Positions 56,478 to 64,000 of a DNA stretch of 64,000 nt are shown here, one piece after another. Positions within the stretch are counted from its first letter, which is position 1. Each line of letters starts with the position of its first letter. The notes under the pieces are model-generated. The model worked only from the letters and a program-made list of their open reading frames with translations. It ran no database searches and was not told the DNA's origin. The translations under genes were made by a program, and so were the position numbers. Source of the stretch: Liolophura sinensis (taxonomy: Eukaryota > Mollusca > Polyplacophora > Chitonida > Chitonidae); assembly GCF_032854445.1 (NCBI RefSeq), contig NC_088306.1:28555764-28619763 (forward strand). Direction: 5' to 3'.

Positions 56478-57292
56478 GGTACAGAATAATACAACACAAG
56501 CAAATAAAGCCTTTCGTTGCATGATGAAGAAGGTTAGAATTAAACATTAAATATATGGTACCCTTCACAGTTTTCGTCAAACTAATTTACCAATATTACT
56601 CTAGGGAGGTGAGGTCTGGGGTTTTGGAAACAGTAAAGTGCTTGACACATTTGAATGTAAACTGTTAAAAGAGATCTTGAACTTCAGTTCTTCGACTCCA
56701 TGTTATATGATCTTTGGTGAACTGGGCAGATACCGTGTAAGTGTTAATATTAGTTTTCGATTGATTACATTTTGGACAAAATGGCATAATATTGACCGCA
56801 AAAGATATGTAAATTATTGCATACTTTCATGCCACAGCAACGGGTTGCCACAAACGGAACATATGCTTCTAAGTGGCTTAATGCAATAGAACGAATATTG
56901 ACTGAAACCGGTTACAGGAAAATCATGTTCGAACGTTTTAACAACCAGTGGTTTGTGAGCAGTGTATCTTGTCAGATCAAACTGGAGTGGCAAACTTCAA
57001 GCATCTAGCAAAGGAATATTTTATAGAGGGATTAAACGTAAATTTGGCCTTGAAAACCGTTCAGAATATTTACCATGTATATTAAAGACAAATCTTTATT
57101 AAAATTGTGGGCGTCTAACCACTACCTACCAGTTGAAACAGGCCGTTGGTTCAATACTCCTTGGTCGCAAAGAACGTGTAAATTATGTGATGTAGACATT
57201 GGTGTTGAATACCACTCTGTTGTAAGAGTGCAAAATTACAAAAAAGAGTCTTTCTTCTACCAAATGTTGTTATACTCAGCCCAGTATCTTTA
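56478..57292 (+). pseudogene. LINE open-reading-frame 3' relic
   Basis: The plus strand has NKAFRCMMKKVR, then GGEVWGFGNSKVLDTFECKL, LNFSSSTPCYMIFGELGRYR and, after frameshifts, KLWASNHYLPVETGRW and RTCKLCDVDIGVEYHSV. The order YGSEVWG, STPNxMVxGELGR, SNHxLPIETGRW and a terminal CxxC is typical of the C-terminal part of animal LINE polyproteins. Frameshifts near 56890 and 57060 make it dead. It is a different family from the fragments at 58-60 kb. Confidence 0.88.
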
Positions 57293-57299
57293 AATTAAT

Positions 57300-57735
57300 A
57301 AATCTTTTTCAGTCAAAAAACATTGTCCTCCAAACTAAGATATCAAAGTTTGTTACTATAGTTGTGCGTAAAACCGCCATTCAAGTTCTACAAATTGTCC
57401 AGTTAATCTTTTGTCATGTTCTTGGCCTGAACGGTAATAAATTTACTTCTAGAACGACGTGACGGCACATTAATTAAGCTATGCATGTCTGTTCTGTGTT
57501 ATTCATGATCAGTTTCTAGATACCGTATCACAACTCTCTGCTGTCGTGGCTGTCTAAATTAACGTTTCTAACTGTGGAGAGCGTGGTTAGCTGCGGAATT
57601 GGCCACCTCTCATTTGACCAGCCCATTTGCGAGAGTTACAGTGAGAAACAACCTTAAATTACGGTAAGGAACATTTACCGCTGTTCGTATGCATATTAAA
57701 ATTTTCCTAGCAAAATATATAATAATAACAAATAT
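57300..57735. other. Intergenic, nothing recognised
   Basis: Short spacer between a LINE relic and repeat R1; no motif was recognised. Confidence 0.5.
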
Positions 57736-57737
57736 AT

Positions 57738-57850
57738 AATTAAGACGTACAGAAGAAAGAGAAGAGCCCGAGCAGCGACGATAGCTGGCAAATGGCCACA
57801 TGTAACCGGGGTTTTAACTTACCTCAGTTGAGGTTTTATTCTAGCTATGC
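57738..57850 (+). repeat. Dispersed repeat R1, copy 4 (partial)
   Basis: TTAAGACGTACAGAAG, GCAGCGACGATAGCTGGCAA and TGGCCACATGTAACCGG, ending AGGTTTTATTCTAGCTATGC. It lacks the 3' half. Confidence 0.72.
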
Positions 57851-58264
57851 GCATCTAGTGGTCTCTGTCATGAACTAACCGATTCTGAGATTCGTTGTAG
57901 GAAAAGAGTCCATGCCAATCGCACCTGTTCATGAAAAAAACAACACATTTCCGATTTTTTCCTAGCCTTTAGCATATTAGTTTCTGAGCTCGCCACCGTC
58001 ATACTGCATTAACGTACGAAACGTACGTTGACGTCATTCTGGCCACACGTACATTGCAGGCCTATGTATCGCCATTTACTGCTTCTATTGCCGCTGTCAC
58101 GTAACCCGGTGATTCCGGCTGGAAACGCCACAAGCTGTATGGTTATGTAAAACTTTTCCGTTTCATGTAACAGGAAATAAATTGTTGAGCGGGATTTCGA
58201 GTCCAGATATGGCGGAATTGCGCGGAAGCGGAAACGCTCACGTCAAAACACTAAGCACGCTTTA

Positions 58265-58740
58265 CTCTGTTTGTTACCTGAAACATTAAACAGAAGACTT
58301 AGATACCTGCATACTGTTATTATTTGTCTATCAATGCATAAATCGTCAGTGTACAGCGGTGTTTGTGGCGCAACATTGTCTGCTGAACTCGAAAAGATTC
58401 GTAACTGGGTGACTTCAAACAGGCTATCGTTAAGCATTAACAAACCCAAAGGTATGGTCATCTGACCATTATCCCCTTCTCCTAAGGACATTCCTCGCCT
58501 TTCTATGCAAGGGACATTTATAGATTATGTTTCTGAATTTAAATTTTTGGGTATATCGTTTAACAGCAAACTTTCCTGGACATTCCATATCAGTTACATA
58601 TGCAAAAAAGTATCTCGCAACACTAGCATAAGTAACCATATTAAGCACTTTATAAACAAACCAACTCTACTAATACTTCATATAACGCTTTCATATGCAT
58701 ACCACTATATGCAGGAATTTCTTAAAGGTAATATCTTTAA
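58265..58740 (+). pseudogene. LINE reverse-transcriptase relic, first part
   Basis: Readable pieces are LSAELEKIRNWVTSNRLSLS, NKPKGMVI and, after a stop, FKFLGISFNSKLSWTFHISY, ICKKVSRNTS and INKPTLLILHITLSYAYHYM, the standard order of the Jockey/CR1-type RT end. The catalytic YADDxSVY box should sit at about 58330. There the sequence reads MHKSSVY, so both catalytic Asp are gone. Confidence 0.88.
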
Positions 58741-59424
58741 AGCTCGATCCCTTTCATTTACCAAGCGATGTGATGACTTTAATCTGCGTCATAAGTTGTT
58801 CAAAACCTAGTTTATTAAGGATACTCCATCAAACGCGTACATGGTATTTAACAACATAGATAACCGTCTATCTTGTAGACAGCTTTTATACAGAGCAGCA
58901 TGTCGTGTGTAACATCATAGCTGGCGCCTCTTGTAGTATAAGATCCTTAAATCTTCACGGGAAAGACGTAATCGTCCGTTACTTTTGAATCACAATCTGT
59001 TCGGTTAAGGTCTGTAACGCTCGTCATTTTCGAACTGTATCTAATACCGCTTAACTTGGGGCTAGGGGCCGTAAAGGCAGCCATGCTCATTACATCAGCA
59101 TGATGCCTTTATGAACAGTTGCAATCAAAGCGCGACTGAAATACCTTGTTTAATTGTTATTTGACCTGGAACTCATTCATGAACCACGAATTTGAACTTT
59201 GATATGGAATTCATGCCTGGAATATGAACCGTCCACCCGGCGTCATCGAAAACTAATGACCGCTTCTCTCTTGTGTGTTACCGGCTTTATTTCTTACTTG
59301 TATAATTTCTGATATACCTTTGTCTTTGGGAGTTAGTGTTAAACGTTGTTTTGGAAATGGATCCTGCGATTATCGACTTGGAACGCCCTTTACGGACTAC
59401 GAATGGTATACGAATGTCGGACAT
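58741..59424. other. Insertion splitting the LINE relic, contains repeat R2
   Basis: About 690 bp interrupts the LINE between its ITLxYAYxxY block and the ACILWGNTYPSHLRPL block. The central part (59030-59300) is repeat R2: GGGGCTAGGGGCCGTAAAGG, ATGAACAGTTGCAATCAAAG, then CGCTTCTCTCTTGTGTGTTACC and GGCTTTATTTCTTAC. A similar copy is at 63405-63670. Confidence 0.7.
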
Positions 59425-59875
59425 GACGCTTATATCCTAAATTTCCCCTTTTCTGAACTATGCTTGTATTTTATGGGGTAACACTTATCCCTCTCATCTC
59501 AGGCCCTTGAGTCTGTTACAAAAACATGCAGTGCGTTCAGTAACCTCTCTTCCGATCTTTGAATATCTTACCGGTAAAATTCTCTATCCTCCGGTCTTAT
59601 TTATTAATTGCTCAGAAATTTATATATATTACCCCTATAAAATACTCCTGAACTGCCGTAACAGGTTTCGAAAACAATCAGATATACACAATTACCCTAC
59701 CAGAACACAGTGTCCTAACCTATTTATACCCCTCCATTCCTCCAACCTATCTCTCCACTCAGATCGAAATATGATCTCCCTGGAACGGAACAGGCTACCG
59801 ATTTCTCTCAAATCTGTCGACTCATTTTCTCTGTTTAAGTCCAAAATAAAAAATTACTTGACGAAACAATTCTAA
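59425..59875 (+). pseudogene. LINE relic, C-terminal part
   Basis: It resumes with ACILWGNTYPSHLRPLSLLQ, KHAVRSVTS and then, after divergence, NRFRKQSDIHNYPTRTQCPN and a SLKSVDSFSLFKSKIKNYL end followed by a stop. This is the usual C-terminus of the same LINE type as 58265-58740, so the two parts were one element. Confidence 0.88.
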
Positions 59876-60179
59876 CTTGTTTTCAAACATATAAATGTCT
59901 CATAGCCATGCACCACAGTATTTCGTTTGGCACGTTACGCCGCTTTGTTTTTCTTAAATATATAAAATATTTTATCTGCTATTATTTACCTATAATTCAC
60001 CTAAAACCAGCGCCATCTTCTATACTTCCTCGGTATGGATCAAACCCTTTGTGACTTTACTCACGCCATGCTTTATTTTCTGTAAACATGTTTACTGTAA
60101 ATATACTGAAGGTGAATAAATACAATACAATACCATACAATAACATTCCTGACGGTGGAGGAGAATAACAGATGTGGTC

Positions 60180-60775
60180 TGTGGCGCAACATTCCAGTTT
60201 GTGTCGGTTGTGCGACGATCAAATTGTAGTATATTTGGCAGCATTCCAGTTCGGATTTGTCACGCAATGTTCCAGTTGTGGTGTATTGAGCAGCATTCCA
60301 GTTCGGATTTGTCACGCAATGTTCCAGTTGTGGTATATTGAGCAGCATTCCAGTTCGGATTTGTCGCGCAATGTCCCAGTTGTGGCATATTGAGCAGCAT
60401 TTCAGTCCGAATCTCTACCGCAATGTTCCAGTTCAGATATTCGACACAACCTTCCAGTACGCACCTGTGGCGCAATGTTCCAGTTGTAGTCTGTGGCGCA
60501 ATGTTCCAGTTGTCGCCTGTGGCGCAACATTCCAGTTGTAGTCTGTGGTGCAACGTCCCAGTTGTAGTCTCTGGCACAACGTCCCAGTTGTAGTCTGTGG
60601 TGCAACATTCCAGTTGTGGTCTGTGGTGCAACATTTCAGTCGTGGTGTGTGGTGCAACATTCCAGTTGTGGTCTGTGGTGCAAGATTCCAGTTGTGGTCT
60701 GTGGTGCGACATTCCAGTTGTGGTCTGTGGTGTATCATTCCAGTTGTGGTCTGTGGTGCGACATTCGAGCCACAC
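60180..60775. repeat. 26-bp minisatellite, about 22 copies
   Basis: The unit is of the type CATTCCAGTTGTGGTCTGTG plus GTGCAA; the left part has a 52-bp dimer (TTCGGATTTGTC alternating). As 26 is not a multiple of 3, all three frames cycle through the same sequence and remain open on both strands. Long open frames here are therefore an artefact of the repeat. Confidence 0.95.
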
Positions 60776-60789
60776 TAAACCGATGACTT

Positions 60790-61940
60790 AGTTAACCTGC
60801 AATTCTGAGTTTTCCAGGTAGAGTATTTGAAAGAAAAGTGTGAAGGACATTCTCTATTTTTCTATGTATGTTCACGTAAGTCGTGTAATTATGTATATAT
60901 ATTAATGGATAGCACTACTGACCCGATGGGTTTTTGCAGGATCTGCCAGCGCATGAGAACAAACTGACTTAGTTCAAACACAACATTGCTCTTAAAGATG
61001 GTCGACTCCATGCATCTTTCCTAAGAGCTATTGGTTCAATCCACGCCTTGGAGAGTTCTGACTTAAGTCAAATTTGCAATATCTTCACAATGCTTACTTT
61101 TTGGTAGTGGAAGTTGAAATTTTGACACGTTTGCCTTGGGATAACGTTAAAAAAATTTAATTATTAAAGTCGCAAAATATTCTTCAGTACGACGTAAAAC
61201 ACCAATCAAATAAATCAATCAAGAAATAGAACAGGTGCATGTAGTAAATAGATAATACATGCCAGCGTATGCATTATGTCCAAGAGACGCTTCAACTATG
61301 TCGCCGATAAATAATATGGTACATATATGCAAGGCAGTTTTCAGCCTGAAGAACCTGTTTTTATGGTTAAACTTCGTTTCTGCAGACCTCTTCTAACTTG
61401 AACAGATTGTTGTAATGAAAGTTGTGCGTGACACACGGAGCGACATGTACAGGCTGCTCATGCCATTTACACGTAAATAAAGTGGCTCTTAAACCTATTC
61501 GCAGGAAAAAAACGCGGACAAAATAACTTTTGGGCTATGCAATTTAATATAAGCGAGTTAAAAGTACTTAAAAGCAGTAGAGGTTTAATTGCGGGTGACA
61601 GAAATCTCTTTAAAGCTTACGAACACCTGCATGGAGAAAGCATTGAAGCGATTACAATCTGTGATTGGCACCATTTGCTGCCGAAACAGGTCAGATGGTT
61701 TGCTATGACAGCCATCTTTGAGGTAGCCAGTGGAAAAACACGTCAATCTCTTCTGTGACGCTGCAGTATAGAGCTCAAATCTTCCACATCACGCACCTTT
61801 ATAACGACTAACTCTAACTCACCTGACCTCGAACAACTAATTAAAGCGTTTCAGTTGCGCCGTTAGGATTCCAGCATGTTGAAGTTTTGATAAATTTGGG
61901 GGGGCATAAACTACATGGATATAGAAACGTTTTAGAGCAA
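60790..61940. other. Intergenic, SINE-A tail only
   Basis: A plus-oriented SINE-A tail is at 61175-61225 (AAATATTCTTCAGTACGACG then TAAAACACCAATCAAATAAA). A 73-codon frame at 61537-61758 has no recognisable motif. Confidence 0.5.
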
Positions 61941-61944
61941 ATAT

Positions 61945-62222
61945 AATTAAAGATGTCCAGCACAGAGTGTAAAACCAGAACAACGACCACAGTGTGGTAG
62001 CTGGCGAATGGTCACACTTAAACGGTGAAATTCAGCCCCTTGTCAATTTGCCTCAGTCAGGGTTTTATTTTAACCGTTCATGTAAATGCGTAAATACTAG
62101 CAATTTGGCACACCCTCTTGCACCATGGTTTAAGCAGAATTAGATTAAAAATGTGGTGATATTAAATGCAGTTTTCTAGGCGTCAATGGTGTAGAATTAC
62201 TCATCACATTTAACATACAGAC
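61945..62222 (+). repeat. Dispersed repeat R1, copy 5 (longest)
   Basis: AAAGATGTCCAGCACAGAGTG, AACGACCACAGTGTGGTAGC, TCAGTCAGGGTTTTATTTTAA, CCGTTCATGTAAATGCGTAAA and ACCATGGTTTAAGCAGAATT, ending TCATCACATTTAACATACAG. Confidence 0.85.
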
Positions 62223-63039
62223 CAAGTCTCAATGCACCATATTCCTGTCAGTATGATTGCTACATGTTATAGGCTTCCTTATCACCCTTGCTTTTACTGC
62301 GGATATAAAACTCTTCAGAAACCTACTCTTTCGACCCCCAATGGCATTGCGGCTGGCATACTTCCGCTAGGGCATTTTCATCCTCTCGTCCCTCATAAGT
62401 GTGTATTTCTTTATTTCCCAGCAAATGCACTCGCCTTTGGATCCGATTTACTTCTTGACACAACATTATACAACAGCAATAAGCGGTGCTGGGAACGGTC
62501 ATCGATGCGCTCTTGTTTAAACGAACAGGCAGCGGAAAATACCGTGCTATCAGCGAAAGAGGCCAAATAGCCGATCGATGTAGCCCATGTTGTATCACCA
62601 CTAATGTGTGTCAACCCTGTTTTATCTCAAAATGATCGCCTCCCCGATAATCCTCAACATTTCGAAATGCAGGCAGTTATTCGTTATTCTGTTTTTTTCG
62701 CTAGCACTTCTACGTCTAGTGTGAAGTAATTTATTCCATACACCGCTCACTTCTTACCACATCCATATATAGGTATATGTGGACCTCCATGCTACATCCC
62801 ATTGTTCTGAACTAATGTCTTTGTAAATAAGGTCAAATCTGCGTGAATAATGGGGCATGCATATCTGTGAGGTAGGTTCAGGTTTGTGAAGATTGTGAAG
62901 AGTACACTGGCTGGAGCGAACACTTTCATGCAGTCGTGTGATGTGTGATGTACCCTCTTGAGCAGATCTTCCATTTGTGCAGTAGGTATATTGACCGATT
63001 ATTATTTTTCTTCAAATTAAACAGTTTTCAACGTTGCCT
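62223..63039. other. Region upstream of the SLC16-like gene
   Basis: It probably contains the promoter and 5' leader of the gene starting at 63040, but I see no clear TATA or CCAAT element. A 112-codon plus frame at 62232-62570 has no recognisable family and overlaps an equally long minus frame. Confidence 0.4.
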
Positions 63040-63253
63040 ATGACGATTATGAAGGATTCGGAGAATGTACACGAAGCGGAAACCACGGCTGATTATGTCG
63101 TCTGCTTTTCCTCATTTTTCATACTCTTCCTTTGTGAGGCCGTTTCGACATGTTACGGACTATTTATACTGGAGCTTCAAGACTACTTTGACAGCGACAG
63201 CGCCAGTTTGGCCATGGTGGGGTCCGCTTTGGTGGGTTGCTCGATGTTTGCAG
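63040..63253 (+). CDS. Monocarboxylate-transporter-like (SLC16, MFS) gene, first coding exon
   Basis: From ATG 63040 the frame reads MTIMKDSENVHEAETTADYV, a hydrophobic TM1 (CFSSFFILFLCEAVSTCYGL), FILELQDYF and DSDSASLAMVGSALVGCSMF, then AG at a donor GCAG|GTGAAT (phase 1). The pattern of TM1, then YGxFxxEL, then an FxxS loop and TM2 start is that of SLC16 proteins, proton-coupled carriers of lactate, pyruvate and similar acids in the plasma membrane. Mammalian MCTs have DGGWGW before TM1; here it is TADYVV, as in more diverged members, so the substrate cannot be predicted. I chose the ATG at 63040 because the codon at 63034 is TTG. Later exons lie beyond the window or were not found. Confidence 0.75.
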
Positions 63254-64000
63254 GTGAATGCAGAACATTAATATATATATATCGGTTTTCAATGAACGTC
63301 ATCATTTATTACTGTAAAAGTTAGTATGTAAAGGACATTCCATCAAAGCACTTCACTCTAAATTTCTTCAATTTTACAATGAGTTCTCTTATGGCCGGAG
63401 TGTGAGGCACACTTAACCCGGAGCTAGGGGCTGTAGTTTCATAGTAAGTTGATCGTGGTCACTGGGATCGCCACGTTCGGTATATGAACAGCTGTAATCA
63501 AAGGCCCACTCAGACACATATTTCGATTAACGACAACTTAAATACTGGCATGGCACACGATTTGAATACTGATATGATTTATTCGCCTAGAACATACCTT
63601 GCACCGTTTCATCATCACTAAATCCGTTCACTGTTCCTCTTTGCATACATCTGTTTTATTTCTTACCTTTTATGTGCGTTCTTAGTTATGTGGTGTTTTG
63701 CACTGAATTCTTTTTTTTTAGGTGAGGAGAGGGGGAGGGAATTGATTTTCCTATTATTGAGCTGAAACGTCAATTTTTGGACTTGAAATTCAACAGAGCA
63801 CATTCATATACCAGCCGTCAACTAAGATCTATGCATCGAAACACATTCTTATACCAGTCGCCAACCAATAAGGACGTTCCGGGTCCATTATTGAAGGCCA
63901 ATTTCCAAAAAGACGTTTAACACAAGCTACCAAGGAACTACGAAAGTATATAAAGTACAAAAATAGGACGGGATTTTGCGAAGAGAAGCAGTTAACACTT
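63254..64000. other. First intron of the SLC16-like gene, contains repeat R2
   Basis: The block at 63405-63670 resembles 59030-59300: GGAGCTAGGGGCTGTAG, ATGAACAGCTGTAATCAAAG, TTGAATACTGATATG, CACTGTTCCTCTTTGCATAC and TTTTATTTCTTACC. No second exon is visible before the window ends. Confidence 0.6.

Noticed and set aside
60172-60791. Overlapping long open frames on both strands
   Set aside because: A 26-bp repeat without stop codons opens all frames; this is an artefact of the repeat, not genes.
62232-62570. 112-codon plus-strand frame upstream of the SLC16-like gene
   Set aside because: No recognisable family; the opposite strand is equally open; no promoter or donor.

Overview
This is an animal genomic window with AT-rich, intron-rich DNA, canonical GT-AG splice sites and many dispersed repeats. 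It carries many copies of a tRNA-derived SINE with the tail 'TACGGCGTAAAACACCAATC', plus Tc1/mariner, Gypsy, Mutator-like and non-LTR relics. From memory, that SINE type is common in molluscs and other lophotrochozoans, so I infer a marine mollusc or brachiopod-like animal. I could not verify the species.

Layout. (1) 221-18316, minus strand: the 5' half of an orthologue of ZC3H13, a nuclear CCCH zinc-finger scaffold of the m6A mRNA methyltransferase complex. Eight coding exons were located, with matching splice phases at five of the seven junctions; the gene runs off the left edge. Its introns hold a 76-bp satellite, a 27-bp and a 90-bp minisatellite, SINEs and a Mutator-like (MULE) transposase relic. 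The putative promoter is at 18317-18560. (2) 18.8-34.2 kb: a gene-poor mobile-element zone. It has a (TA)n tract, a dead Tc1-like transposon with terminal inverted repeats, a 52/92-bp composite array, and two degenerate Gypsy LTR retrotransposons in opposite orientations, one bounded by a perfect 5-bp target-site duplication. (3) 38.3-41.4 kb: an intronless rhodopsin-class GPCR on the minus strand, broken by a one-base indel in a homopolymer. It lies between two direct copies of a sequence that leads into a 35-bp minisatellite. (4) 44-63 kb: mostly non-coding sequence with LINE fragments, modular SINEs, two unclassified dispersed repeat families, a fold-back palindrome and a 26-bp minisatellite. 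A possible first exon of an unidentified gene, with a CCAAT/CRE promoter, is at 54.2-54.6 kb. (5) 63040 to the right edge: the first coding exon of a monocarboxylate-transporter-like (SLC16/MFS) gene on the plus strand.

The three recognisable host genes (ZC3H13, the GPCR and the SLC16-like gene) show no functional link. I saw no novel multi-gene system. The most interesting items are the apparent frameshifts in otherwise well-conserved genes, a copy of the ZC3H13 promoter-proximal sequence in inverted orientation 3 kb away, an LTR-primer-site duplication in one Gypsy copy, and modular exchange between SINE families.
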